From: Asticcacaulis sp. EMRT-3
GTDB taxonomy: Bacteria; Pseudomonadota; Alphaproteobacteria; Caulobacterales; Caulobacteraceae
Length of the DNA: 64,000 nucleotides
Assembly (NCBI RefSeq): GCF_030027245.1
Contig: NZ_JASERT010000001.1
Coordinates: forward strand, 1,013,001-1,077,000
Direction of reading: 5' to 3'
Shown: one piece after another, positions 1-8,670 of the stretch
How positions within the stretch are numbered: position 1 is the first letter of the stretch
How the letters are laid out: the number at the start of each line of letters is the position of its first letter
Made by a program: the position numbers and the translations under genes
Notes under the pieces: generated by a model
Told to the model about the DNA's origin: nothing
The model's database searches: none
Seen by the model: only the letters and a program-made list of their open reading frames with translations

Positions 1-2
1 TC

Positions 3-1076
3 CGCTTTGTCGCATCCGCCCCCACCAGCCTTGCGCAGATCCGCGATGCGGATTGGCAGCAAAGCTCTTTCATGTTTCAGGCGTTGCGCCAGGCGCGTAC
101 CGCGCCGGTACATGCCTTGCCTGAAGACGAGTTCGACAAGGCCGGAAGCTACTGGCGCGATGAATACGGCCAGCTCGACAACAAGACCCGCAGCAATATC
201 GCCATCTCGCTTTCAACCGCCCTGGACAGGTTCAATCGTGGGCGTCTCTATAGTGCCTTCTGCACGGAAACCACGTTGGTGCCGGAGATGACTTTCCACG
301 GCGCGATCATCATCATGGATATGAGCGCCCTGACCTGGAATGAAGACGGCATCATCGCGCAGCAGCTCTTCAAATTCATGTGGCAACGCGCCGTCCTGTC
401 ACGCAACGGCCTCGAAGACCGGCACCGCGAGCGCCCGGTGTTTCTCTGGGCCGATGAAAGCCAGTATTTCGTCAATGCCTTCGATACCGATTACCAATCC
501 ACCTGCCGCTCCGCCAAGGCCTGCACCGTGTTCCTCACACAGTCCCTGCCGACCTATTACGCCAAAATGGGTGGCGATAACGCTAAGCACAAAGCCGATA
601 TGCTGCTGGCCAATTTCGTCACCAAAATCTTCCACAACAATGCCGACCCGGAAACCAATCGCTGGGCCGCCGACACCATTGGCCGCTCCATACAGCGCCG
701 GGGCAGCTATAGCGAAGGCCAATCATCCGGCTATTCCCACGGCATGAATGCCGGTGAAAACCGTAGTTTCGGCACCAATTCCTCCTTCGGCTCATCTTCC
801 GACAGCCGAGGCGGCTCCTCCATGTCATCCAGTTCCGGCAGCAATGCCGGTGCCGGAGATAATTGGGGCCGCAATCGCGGCATGAACAACAGTGAAAGTC
901 AGTCCAGCGGTTACAGCGAAACCATGGATTACGAAATCGAACCTGCTGCCTTCGCCCACCACCTGCGCACCGGCGGCCCCGCAAATCAGCGGCTAGTCAC
1001 CGGCCTGTGGTTTCAGGCAGGCAAGACGTTTGGCGACACCCACCGCAACTATCTGCATGTGAGTTTCCAGCAATGA
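3..1076 (+). CDS. Conjugative coupling protein (VirD4/TraD-like), C-terminal part
   Basis: The reading frame is open from the left window edge, so the N-terminus with its membrane segments and Walker A lies outside. The visible 358 residues resemble the TraM-recognition half of type IV coupling ATPases: a Walker B-like stretch (FLWADESQYF), a sensor-like segment (ACTVFLTQSLPTYY) and a late RSIQRRGSYSEG segment. About 90 residues near the C-terminus are rich in Ser, Gly and Asn (low complexity), which is common in coupling proteins of this type. In the family, the protein feeds the relaxase-DNA complex to the type IV secretion channel at the inner membrane. The stop overlaps the next gene by ATGA. 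It fits the relaxase gene further right. The exact subfamily cannot be named without a search. Confidence 0.75.
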   Translation, partial: RFVASAPTSLAQIRDADWQQSSFMFQALRQARTAPVHALPEDEFDKAGSYWRDEYGQLDNKTRSNIAISLSTALDRFNRGRLYSAFCTETTLVPEMTFHGAIIIMDMSALTWNEDGIIAQQLFKFMWQRAVLSRNGLEDRHRERPVFLWADESQYFVNAFDTDYQSTCRSAKACTVFLTQSLPTYYAKMGGDNAKHKADMLLANFVTKIFHNNADPETNRWAADTIGRSIQRRGSYSEGQSSGYSHGMNAGENRSFGTNSSFGSSSDSRGGSSMSSSSGSNAGAGDNWGRNRGMNNSESQSSGYSETMDYEIEPAAFAHHLRTGGPANQRLVTGLWFQAGKTFGDTHRNYLHVSFQQ

Positions 1077-1618
1077 AACAGCCCGGCGCGACCGCATATC
1101 TCTTCGGCAATCCTTTGAGCCTTTTAGCGCTCGTCCTCGCCATGTTCTGTACGGGCTACAATGCCCTCACAGGCAACGGCTCTGGCTGGCTGGCCATCGC
1201 CGCACTGGTCGCTGTCTCCTACAGCGTCAACAGCAGCCGCCAGATCACCGCCTACGCCCGATGGAAACGCGAATGGGATGCCATGAGTGGCAACCCGCCA
1301 CGACAGCCGCTCTATGCTCGCCACCCATGGCTGCGCTACGTGGTTGGCGGCAGCGCATGGGTGTTCGGGGCATGGATGGCGTTCACCACCACGGACCGTG
1401 CCCTACAGTGGGCTGTGGCGGTGTTCTGGCTGGGTACGGTGCTGGGAATAGGCGTGCTGCTGTTTCGGCTGGCGAAAAGCCTTGGCAGGAGTGTGAAACA
1501 CGCCATGCCGAAGCAGAAAATGGTAGTGACAGTTTGTCCGGTGGTGCCTATGCGCTCAATGAATGCATCGGATGCGTGCCAATTGCTTCCGAATTACTGC
1601 CGCAGCTTATTGTCTTAA
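1073..1618 (+). CDS. Putative conjugation-associated inner-membrane protein
   Basis: The start ATG at 1073 overlaps the coupling-protein stop (ATGA), so I prefer it over the longer frame from 1007. The product is about 181 residues. It has two hydrophobic segments near residues 10-50 and two more near 85-130, then a cytoplasmic tail that is rich in Cys and Leu. That suggests a small polytopic inner-membrane protein. I do not recognise the family. Translational coupling to the coupling ATPase suggests a role in the same transfer apparatus, but this is inference from position only. Confidence 0.6.
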   Translation: MKQPGATAYLFGNPLSLLALVLAMFCTGYNALTGNGSGWLAIAALVAVSYSVNSSRQITAYARWKREWDAMSGNPPRQPLYARHPWLRYVVGGSAWVFGAWMAFTTTDRALQWAVAVFWLGTVLGIGVLLFRLAKSLGRSVKHAMPKQKMVVTVCPVVPMRSMNASDACQLLPNYCRSLLS

Positions 1619-1791
1619 AGAAATATCGTCTCAATTGAGGCCGTTGTCCGAACCGAATAACGTTGTAGAGACGGATGTCGCCTACCAGAGGTGCTACGGA
1701 TAGGGTTTCAGGGCGCAAACTGATTTGGCTCTCTAATAGCCTCCAACCCATCCTTGTATTTTCAATTGCTCACAAATTTTAGGAAAGGTTC
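1619..1791. other. Intergenic, convergent gene ends
   Basis: This 173-bp gap separates the plus-strand conjugation genes from the last gene of the minus-strand operon. I see no gene or strong terminator hairpin in it. Base composition becomes visibly more AT-rich from here to about 8 kb, apart from the inserted IS. Confidence 0.4.
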
Positions 1792-2556
1792 CTAGTGTAT
1801 ACTACGCTGGTTCGTTCGAGCTTCATCTTCAGTAGTTCTCGTCGCCCGGTCCCTTTCTCGCCCCCCGAAATACATTGCCAGCCCACCTAAAGCCGTCAGT
1901 CCAACCCCGGCCAAGAAGACCGTGATTGTTCGACGATCTATCCTTCGCAATGAAGAAGTTTTTTTTTGAGCAGCTTCTTCCATTATATGGGAAGCCTCAG
2001 CAATTACAGCTTGGCTTGGGCGACCTATATGCGCGCCATTAGAATCAATAATCACCAAACCCGCAGGCTTTTTGGACGCAAGTTGGGCAACGGTTTTGTC
2101 CCATAAAGTTTGGGGATTAGTCAGCCGTTCGAAGTTAGGAAGGTGAACACCGTCAATATGGTTCAAAATGCGCCGTTCAGTACGCGCCTGCTCTCCCAGT
2201 CTTCGGAGGTCGGCAGTAATTTGCCCCTCCAATTGCTCCAGCGCCGAGGTGGAAGGCAACGGAGTTCCATGGGGGGCCGAATAGGAAAGGGTAAATTCCA
2301 ACTTCCGCCCCGCGCTATCAAGTGCAATTGGATGTCCCCAGCCAAGATAATCTCCGACGAATGCACGCCGCCCCCAAAAACATCTGTCCTCCGAATGGCC
2401 TACAAACCATGCCTTTGGAGGCAAACCTGCATGACGTATTGCCTTCCCAACACCACTATCTACAGACGAATCGATGGCATCAAATTCATACTCTCGGCCA
2501 TTGGTGGCAAAGCAACTATACAGCAATGGCTTCCAAATCATTTCAATGTCCTTCAC
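1792..2556 (-). CDS. C-terminally membrane-anchored protein of unknown function (GTPase operon)
   Basis: This is the last gene of the five-gene minus-strand operon. Its ATG at 2556 overlaps the stop of the GTPase gene (ATGA), so the two are translationally coupled. The 254-residue product has a soluble region containing FVGDYLGWGHP and FTLSYSAPHG near residues 67-98. A charged helical stretch follows, then a single hydrophobic segment near residues 210-230 (VFLAGVGLTALGGLAMYFGG) and a short charged tail, so it is probably a tail-anchored membrane protein. A clear but shorter relative is encoded at 18731-19294, sharing the GDYLGW motif, the LSYSAP motif and the DRRTITV-TM end. I do not recognise a named family. 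The TM anchor might bring the GTPase to the membrane, which is an inference. Confidence 0.7.
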   Translation of the reverse strand: MKDIEMIWKPLLYSCFATNGREYEFDAIDSSVDSGVGKAIRHAGLPPKAWFVGHSEDRCFWGRRAFVGDYLGWGHPIALDSAGRKLEFTLSYSAPHGTPLPSTSALEQLEGQITADLRRLGEQARTERRILNHIDGVHLPNFERLTNPQTLWDKTVAQLASKKPAGLVIIDSNGAHIGRPSQAVIAEASHIMEEAAQKKTSSLRRIDRRTITVFLAGVGLTALGGLAMYFGGRERDRATRTTEDEARTNQRSIH

Positions 2557-3288
2557 GATGGCCTTAACGGCAGCACACCTTCCCCGGAGTCTAAATCGAA
2601 TTCATGTTTACCTCCACCAAAATAAATGAAATTCACATCTTTAGTGGAAGACTTATTAAAGGCGTGGATTGACGTATTTGCTATGTACTGAAAGGAACGC
2701 TCTCGAATACCTTGAAAATTTGCAGAATTCTCTGCATTATTGGCCCTTCGCTTCCATGCGCCCTCTGGCATTTCAAATATCTCTGCATCTGCTTCAAACC
2801 ATCCGATAAAATTATCTAATATGCCATTATACCTTGCTCCAATTTCTCTGGCGCGCGCTCTCGCCATTTGAACTTCGTGGCCTTTTCTTTCGCCCTCATG
2901 ATATCTTGACGCAGATAAGGTGCCGAAAGATAAGCAAAAATCGAATGGCGCAACGATGCAAAAGGGATCGAATTCCCCTCCCTTTCTGTTGTGGTCGCTT
3001 ATAGGGCCTGGGTCGATATTCTGACCGAGACTAGTCCCTGTAATCATCACAGGATGCCTATGGTTTTCTTCAAAAAAATATGAAAATATCTGCTTGATGC
3101 GATCATGGGCTAACTTGACTAATTCTGCATTATCGCCATCCAGCAGACCAAGGGTGTCGAATTTAGTCATACAAAACACGACAGGGACACCAATCTTCGA
3201 GAATTTCCGCGCCAGTGATGAGCGGATAGAAGCTGTGATTAGACTCTCTATATCGTCAGGACTTAGGCGTCCCTTCATCTTATAGACA
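2553..3288 (-). pseudogene. P-loop GTPase, 3' part (gene split by IS1380 insertion)
   Basis: This is the C-terminal part of a GTPase gene whose 5' part is at 4920-5341. Removing the insertion element and one CTAG copy rejoins the frame exactly (…ALASASVYKMKGRLS…) and restores a protein of about 385 residues. This half carries the G4-like guanine-specificity motif TKFD (in VVFCMTKFDTLG). It also has a Trp/Phe-rich region with EMPEGAWKRR that would lie near the C-terminus. An internal ATG at 3278 could allow a truncated product, but it would lack the P-loop. The restored protein resembles the TRAFAC-type GTPases that are found in bacterial conflict loci (sometimes called DO-GTPases). That family placement is from motifs and layout only. 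Confidence 0.75.
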
Positions 3289-3292
3289 CTAG

Positions 3293-4919
3293 CCGCTCTT
3301 ATTCATGGTAGCGGCAAAATGATGCAGCGGGTGTAGCGTAAGGCTTTGTTTTGGCATAGATTATGGGTGTCGAATCCTAAATCATTTCCAACACCGCCGG
3401 TGCCACACCCGCCATGGACCAGATTACCGATCTTCCGTTCGATTTGCCAAGCGTTTCGCGCAAGAAAGTCACGGCTGCTTTCGATGGCGGTCGTATCAGT
3501 TCCGACGGCGGCGTCATGCTTTTGTCTGCCGCGGAACGCCAGATCGGGATCATCGACCGGCTTTGGCGGCTCATTCCAGACCGTCGCAATCCGTTGCTGG
3601 TGACACACTCGGTGGCGTCAATCTTGAAGGCTCGGATCTTCGCCATCGCCTGCGGGTATGAAGATGGCAATGACCTGGGCTCTCTGCGCACCGACCCTGC
3701 GTTCAAGCTCGCCTGCGGCCGTCTTCCCGAGGAAGGCAAGGATCTGTGCTCGCAACCCACGCTGTCGCGTTGGGAGAATGCCCCAGATCTTCGTAGCCTG
3801 ATCCGGCTGACCTACGCCCTGGTCGATCAGTATTGCCATAGCTTTGGCTCGGCCATCCCGGCTGAGATCACGCTCGATATCGACGACACGGTCGACGTCG
3901 TCCATGGCCGCCAGCAGTTGTCGTTCTTCAACGCCCATGAAGGCGAGTATTGCTTCAAGCCTATCCACGTCTACGACGTGGCCACGGGTCGGCCGGTCGT
4001 GGTCATTCTGCGGCCAGGTAAAACACCTTCCGGCAAAGAGGTGCGTAGCTGGGTCCGCAAGATCGTGCGCCGGATCCGCAAACACTGGCCCAAAACTCAC
4101 ATTACCCTGCGCGGCGACGGGCATTACGCCAGACCCGAGGTCATGGCCTGGGCCGAGCGCAAGGGCGTCGACTATATCTTCGGACTGCCCGGCTCCAAGC
4201 CCTTGCATGCCAAGGTCGAAGCCTTTGCCGATCATATCCGTGTCGTTCGCGCCGAACAGCAAGCCGCCGCCGTTCGCGGCTACACCGAAGTCCGCCATGG
4301 CGCCCAATCCTGGGGGCGCGAGCGCCGCGTCATTGCTCGTATCGAAGCCACGCCGCTTGGTCTCGACAACCGTTTCGTCGTGACGTCCCTGGGCGATCCC
4401 GATCCTGAGACCCTATACGCCAAGCTCTATTGCGCCCGGGGCAATGCGGAGAACTTGATCAAGCTGCACAAGACCCAGCTTAAAAGCGACCGCACCTCCT
4501 GCCGTTGCCCCCTGGCCAACCAGATGCGTCTGATCCTCCACACCGCCGCCTATTGGCTCATGCTCACCGTCAGGGATCAAATCCCAAAGGCCCACAAGCT
4601 GGCGACCGCAGAGTTCAATACCATCCGGTTGCGCTTACTGAAGATCGGCGCCCGGATCACCGAGACGTCTCATCGCATCAGGATCGCCTTCGCCGCCGCT
4701 TGCCCAGAGGCCAGTCTCTTCCGTCACATCATGGCCGCGCTCAAGCCCGCACCTGCATGAAAAATGGGGCTATGCCCCAAAAGCCGCCGCCATCACCATC
4801 AACCCCATCGGAGAAAAATCTGGTCCAGCGCGTGGCGAAAAACACGAAGCGGAAAAACGCGTCTCGGCATAGGCCAACCTAAACGGCAACCCGGTCACAG
4901 GAACCATGAATGGATCGGG
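3293..4919 (+). mobile_element. IS1380-family insertion sequence, complete
   Basis: The 1627-bp element is bounded by imperfect inverted repeats beginning CCGCTCTTATTCATGGT on the left and CCCGATCCATTCATGGT on the right. It is flanked by a 4-bp CTAG direct repeat (3289-3292 and 4920-4923). Terminal CC and a 4-bp target duplication are typical of IS1380. It carries one intact transposase gene. The intact duplication, and the way the host gene rejoins in frame, show a simple, probably recent insertion into the GTPase gene. Confidence 0.93.
3414..4760 (+). CDS. IS1380-family transposase
   Basis: The 448-residue protein has the usual length for this family. Visible family features include the early GGxxSSDGGVMLL segment, the LDIDDTVD stretch around residue 153 with a candidate first catalytic Asp, LRGDGHYARPE with a second, and the late GNAENLIK with a candidate Glu. 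It cuts and pastes its element through a DDE-type RNase H-fold mechanism. The ATG at 3414 sits 120 bp inside the left end. A small hairpin (TGGGGC…GCCCCA, 4765-4779) just after the stop may help end transcription. The gene runs against the operon into which it has inserted. Confidence 0.95.
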   Translation: MDQITDLPFDLPSVSRKKVTAAFDGGRISSDGGVMLLSAAERQIGIIDRLWRLIPDRRNPLLVTHSVASILKARIFAIACGYEDGNDLGSLRTDPAFKLACGRLPEEGKDLCSQPTLSRWENAPDLRSLIRLTYALVDQYCHSFGSAIPAEITLDIDDTVDVVHGRQQLSFFNAHEGEYCFKPIHVYDVATGRPVVVILRPGKTPSGKEVRSWVRKIVRRIRKHWPKTHITLRGDGHYARPEVMAWAERKGVDYIFGLPGSKPLHAKVEAFADHIRVVRAEQQAAAVRGYTEVRHGAQSWGRERRVIARIEATPLGLDNRFVVTSLGDPDPETLYAKLYCARGNAENLIKLHKTQLKSDRTSCRCPLANQMRLILHTAAYWLMLTVRDQIPKAHKLATAEFNTIRLRLLKIGARITETSHRIRIAFAAACPEASLFRHIMAALKPAPA

Positions 4920-5341
4920 CTAGCAGACGCGAGCGCGCCGGAATCAAGTAAAACGATAAAGGCGTCACAGGTTTCTAGCTTCGAAACTAATTCCAAATGC
5001 AGTGTTAAACTCTCGATGCCTTTAGCTCCCCTTAAAAGGCCGCCTGGAAAATCAACAATAGTGACATCGCAACCCGTGTAGCCGTCAGGGGCAGAGGCCC
5101 CAAAGACATATTCAGTGACTAAATCGCCTGTTTTGAGCGGAAATCTCTCCGGAACCGACAAGTTGACATCTACTAAATTGTTAAAACATTGATTGAACCA
5201 GCTTCTTTGCAGTGGGTCCTTGACGGTAAATTTCAATGGATAGGTCTTGTCGTTATTCCGATCATTGATCAGCACCGAATATAAGGCGACGAGGTAGGAT
5301 GTTTTTCCGTTTTCTTCCGGTGCCAAAAGCCCAATACGCAT
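4920..5341 (-). pseudogene. P-loop GTPase, 5' part (gene split by IS1380 insertion)
   Basis: This is the N-terminal half of the GTPase whose remainder is at 2553-3288. The Walker A/G1 motif is APEENGKTS at about residues 7-15. A G3-like Walker B follows as TIVDFPGG, in the region where GTPases have DxxG. Immediately before the junction, FIVLLDSGALASAS runs into the IS, whose sequence adds a few foreign codons and a stop. The ATG at 5341 lies 27 bp after the upstream gene, so it is in the same transcription unit. As it stands the gene should give no functional GTPase and may also be polar on the last gene. Confidence 0.8.
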
Positions 5342-5368
5342 AGACTTACTTCCCCCAATTCATATAAT

Positions 5369-6670
5369 TTAGCCGCCTGCCGCACGTGCCATTTCGTGAA
5401 GCGTCATCTCGTTGCTTGGCGTAGCAGCGGATGCAGTCCGCGTCAGTTCCATGCCACGTATTTTTTGCAGAGCTTCCTGTAACGTGCTCGCTGGGCCGAC
5501 TTGATATTGAGCCATAATCTCATCGATCAAGTTTGCATCGCCATTCAACCTTGGCGCAGTTGCCATATGGCAGCATTCTAAGGCGACTTGCACAAGCTTT
5601 TCAGCCTGCTCCTGATCCCCAACTGAATAAGCATCTAGAGCACCTTGTGCAGCAGCTTCGGCGGCAGCCAATGGTGCCCGTTCGGCCACCTGATAGATAG
5701 TCCCTACATAGGTTTCAGATAGTAAGGTCAGCACATCGGACGCGGTAGCTTCCCCAAATCGGTCAGCTACGATTTGCAGTGGCAGCGCCCGCAGTTTTGA
5801 GCGGGTGCCGAAAAATGATTGCCTGGCGCTTTTCCTGCCATTGAGTATTTCAAATCGCGCGATAAGACCTGTGGTAATAGCTGTGAGAACATTCGATATA
5901 TCGTTGATAAGGTCCTCTTTTTTTTCCACTTTAAAGCTAATAGTGCGGGAAACTTCTCTCTCGACCTCATCACGAGCACACAACCACCCCCAAGAATAGA
6001 CCTCAAAATGTATGTAGGGAAAATCGTCCGTACCTACCTGGACGACCGCGCAAGCTTCGCTCTTGAGTTCTGAAAAGAGGGTTGCCGTGAACGCTTGCCC
6101 AGGCACCTTAATCGGCTCATTCGTCCAATCGTAAAACAAAACATGTGGATGCAAATTTGCATCTACGAAACGACGACAACGCCCAACACCCCGCCCAATA
6201 TTACCCATATGGACATTGGCGTTAAGGCGCCCATCATCGTATACCGTGACGGTCTCCCCGTTAACAGTTCTCTGGGTCGGAAAAGGGATTACACTGACAT
6301 CCGCCACAACCATTATATTCAAAGGGCTATTGGAGAGCCGTGATGCTCTGACGAAATTGATTGCCGATGTAGGCACAGGCCAACGGTGCAAGTGGTCTTG
6401 ATAATGACGCGCCTCAATATCCGCGTTCTTAGTGCGGTCTTGCAATTCTTTCCGGTTCTCGAATTCATTCCTTAGCTCTTCACGGCGAACCTCATCTTGA
6501 TTTAATTGCCGAATATGCGCTTCACGAAGGTGGTTCGTCTGTTCGAAAAGGTGATCAGTTTGAGCTTTTTCTAGCTTCGTCTGCCATAAGTACTGAAGTA
6601 GCCTTACGCCTATCGGGCCAAACGCAAATCCTGCCCCTCCAATGCCGCCAATTCCTGCCATAGCGTCCAC
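5369..6670 (-). CDS. Unrecognised 433-residue protein with N-terminal hydrophobic segment and coiled coil
   Basis: The protein starts with a Gly-rich hydrophobic segment (AGIGGIGGAGFAFGPIG, residues 4-20), which may be a membrane anchor. From about residue 30 to 95 it is a highly charged, heptad-like helix with many Glu, Arg and Gln. A globular middle contains several Trp/Tyr-rich strands (VEVYSWGWLCARDEVERE). The last 120 residues are Ala-rich helices that might form tetratricopeptide-like repeats. I cannot assign it to a named family. It lies 46 bp after the preceding gene and 27 bp before the GTPase, so it is in the middle of the operon. A scaffold or effector partner for the GTPase is a reasonable guess and no more. 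Confidence 0.6.
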   Translation of the reverse strand: MDAMAGIGGIGGAGFAFGPIGVRLLQYLWQTKLEKAQTDHLFEQTNHLREAHIRQLNQDEVRREELRNEFENRKELQDRTKNADIEARHYQDHLHRWPVPTSAINFVRASRLSNSPLNIMVVADVSVIPFPTQRTVNGETVTVYDDGRLNANVHMGNIGRGVGRCRRFVDANLHPHVLFYDWTNEPIKVPGQAFTATLFSELKSEACAVVQVGTDDFPYIHFEVYSWGWLCARDEVEREVSRTISFKVEKKEDLINDISNVLTAITTGLIARFEILNGRKSARQSFFGTRSKLRALPLQIVADRFGEATASDVLTLLSETYVGTIYQVAERAPLAAAEAAAQGALDAYSVGDQEQAEKLVQVALECCHMATAPRLNGDANLIDEIMAQYQVGPASTLQEALQKIRGMELTRTASAATPSNEMTLHEMARAAGG

Positions 6671-6716
6671 TTCCCACCTGGAAACTTACTCAATGATACC
6701 GGTCACTAGAAAGAGT

Positions 6717-7376
6717 CTAAAAATCATATGCCATGGTTCCCGGCTCAATGGGATCGGCGATGGTGCCAGAATCATGCAGAAAAATATGTAGGTCGTTCGT
6801 CCCAACAGTTAGTGGGCCACCGACGTCGTTTACGCAATCCTGACTGTATACGACCGGCGCAGTTATCAAATCCAGATCCGGCACTATCCATGTCGCTACC
6901 GGATCGGTATCTCCCATATTCGAGACTGAATGATCGTAACTGGATGCATCCGCTCGACCGACAAGCCCAGTCGCGGCATCATCGTCGTGGATCGTCACAA
7001 CTGGCTCGGTCGACATAGCAATGTGCACAGGATAAGTCGTAACGGGCTTCCAAAAATCATTGTCGGATGATTCTGTGAGCAGCAGACCATCCTCGGGCAA
7101 AACGTCACTCGGCCCAGATGCCATTAGCGGCGAACTTGTAGCTGACATTACCTCTGGAACTCCGACCTCAGGCCTATCCGCATCAAGTATCTCAGTGAGG
7201 TGCAACTGCTGCAAACCGTAATCCATAGCGCTTCCAGTTGCAGCAGCTATGTAAGGTGCGGCGAATGCGACTGGTGTTTCGTGGAGCGCGCTGTCCACTA
7301 CGACAGCAGCAATGGCACCAATAGTACCATTAAGTACAGCTTCGCCGTTATTGCCTTGTTGAGCCGCAACCGCCAT
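6717..7376 (-). CDS. Small protein with glycine-zipper-like hydrophobic N-terminus and acidic tail
   Basis: The 219-residue product opens with a hydrophobic, small-residue-rich region (residues 12-55, including GTIGAIAAVVVD and AAPYIAAATGSAMDYG). The rest is acidic, rich in Asp, Ser, Thr and Pro, without Lys-rich patches. The N-terminal segment weakly echoes the one in the gene before it, which has TPALEVPYIGGVAG where this one has TPVAFAAPYIAAATG. That could mean an old duplication or similar membrane-inserting function. It lies 20 bp after the first gene of the operon. The family is not recognised. The composition would suit a secreted or membrane-inserted small protein, but no signal peptide is obvious. 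Confidence 0.5.
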   Translation of the reverse strand: MAVAAQQGNNGEAVLNGTIGAIAAVVVDSALHETPVAFAAPYIAAATGSAMDYGLQQLHLTEILDADRPEVGVPEVMSATSSPLMASGPSDVLPEDGLLLTESSDNDFWKPVTTYPVHIAMSTEPVVTIHDDDAATGLVGRADASSYDHSVSNMGDTDPVATWIVPDLDLITAPVVYSQDCVNDVGGPLTVGTNDLHIFLHDSGTIADPIEPGTMAYDF

Positions 7377-7396
7377 TTTACGAACCTTACTACCGC

Positions 7397-7939
7397 TTAG
7401 TTACTAGAGACTGAGCCACTATCCGACGCGCCCTCATCATAGCCCGACGTTGAGTTATCAAAGATAGAGGTGTCAAAACCTACCGACGAGACGATATCAA
7501 AACCAGAGATTTGAAACGAGGGATTGGAATAATCAGGCTCCGTCAGGCTCTCAAAGACCGAACTTCCGCTCGAATCCACTGAATCAGGTGATGACACCGG
7601 TGCCTCCGGCGGAGGTGGCAAATCGTCAGGTAGCGGCGCGAGCACACCTTGGACAGCGGCATCCGATATGGCGTCATTCAAATCGGAAAGAGTGTGGCAA
7701 ACGTTATCCCATCCGCCGTTCAACATCTGATCGCGCACCTCATGGTAGGTGGAATCCCCCGTCACCGCTCCAACAACGGTTCCAGCAACCCCACCTATGT
7801 ACGGCACTTCCAATGCAGGGGTTCCAGCTTCAACACCGCTAGAAATACCTGAAAGGATACCTATTCCTTCGCTCGCAATTGGAGCGTAAGACGAGCAATC
7901 GGTATAGAAATTGTCGTTGTCGGCCATTTGAGCATCCAT
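7397..7939 (-). CDS. Small acidic protein with Gly-rich hydrophobic segment, first gene of the GTPase operon
   Basis: The 180-residue product has a hydrophobic segment at about residues 20-60 (IGILSGISSG, then VPYIGGVAGTVVGAVTG) with repeated GxxxG spacing of the glycine-zipper kind. An acidic Ser/Asp/Pro-rich tail follows. Two start codons are possible, ATG at 7939 or at 7927; neither has a strong ribosome site. It heads the operon, so its promoter should lie in 7940-8211. I do not recognise the family. The similarity of its hydrophobic motif to the next gene suggests that the two products work as a pair. Confidence 0.5.
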   Translation of the reverse strand: MDAQMADNDNFYTDCSSYAPIASEGIGILSGISSGVEAGTPALEVPYIGGVAGTVVGAVTGDSTYHEVRDQMLNGGWDNVCHTLSDLNDAISDAAVQGVLAPLPDDLPPPPEAPVSSPDSVDSSGSSVFESLTEPDYSNPSFQISGFDIVSSVGFDTSIFDNSTSGYDEGASDSGSVSSN

Positions 7940-8211
7940 CTGCTACTGTAAGCCGGTAAAGGATGCGCTTGAATGTGACCTCAGCGAAATCACGTTGTGT
8001 AACCTGCATTCACAGATTCTTGAAGCTTCGCTTTAGGTAAGATTTTTAAAATTGCAGTTGACTTAGGAGTTAGCTGGCGCGCCGGGAACCCCGGTAATGT
8101 TATTTCGGATGGTCAAAAGTCTAAATGAAGGCATGAATCGCGCCATGTCGCAGTAAAAAATGACAGTGGCTGCGGTTCTGCTGGTCCAAGCGGAACTCTT
8201 CATCAGATCAA
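7940..8211. promoter_or_regulatory. Upstream region of the GTPase operon
   Basis: No gene is seen in this 272-bp stretch. It is the only place for the promoter of the minus-strand operon that starts at 7939. A short hairpin (CCGGG-aac-CCCGG, 8082-8094) is present. I could not pick out a convincing -35/-10 pair. Confidence 0.35.
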
Positions 8212-8670
8212 TTATGGTCTCACCACTTCGATTCTCTCGACAACTGGCTCCAGTGAAGGCGGCGACGGCCAGATGCGGGGGTTATATTGCTGGATGAAAG
8301 TCGCCATGCGGCGCGTGAGCTTCTGGCGCAGGTCGAGCAGGCGTTTGCCTTCAATGACCACGATGGCATCTGGCAGCATCAGCTTGAGCATTTCGTCCCC
8401 CACGAACCCCACCTGCATCAGGAAGCGGTATTGGAAGACAAGCCCCTCCGGCACATCGGTGCCGTTCACCCATGTCCGCACCTCGCAGATTTCGCCCACC
8501 GTGTTCGACGGCATGAAACCATAGGGTTTGTAGAGGCCGCTGCCGACCGTCGCCTCTTGCGGCGGTTCGGCATCCGCGACAGGCTTGGCCTGCCCCTGTG
8601 ATACGCGGTCGAGGAAGGACGGGCGCGCAGGCGTGCGTCCGCCAAAAAGGGCGTCAACATCATCGTTCAA
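8212..8670 (-). CDS. Hypothetical protein downstream of the relaxase gene
   Basis: The 152-residue product overlaps the relaxase gene by 11 bp and is therefore probably co-translated with it. Its N-terminus (MNDDVDALFGGRTPARPSF) is followed by a low-complexity linker, then by a region rich in aromatic and hydrophobic residues (GLVFQYRFLMQVGFVGDEML) and a charged helix (LDLRQKLTRRMATFI). The family is not recognised. Position suggests an accessory mobilization factor. Confidence 0.6.
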   Translation of the reverse strand: MNDDVDALFGGRTPARPSFLDRVSQGQAKPVADAEPPQEATVGSGLYKPYGFMPSNTVGEICEVRTWVNGTDVPEGLVFQYRFLMQVGFVGDEMLKLMLPDAIVVIEGKRLLDLRQKLTRRMATFIQQYNPRIWPSPPSLEPVVERIEVVRP

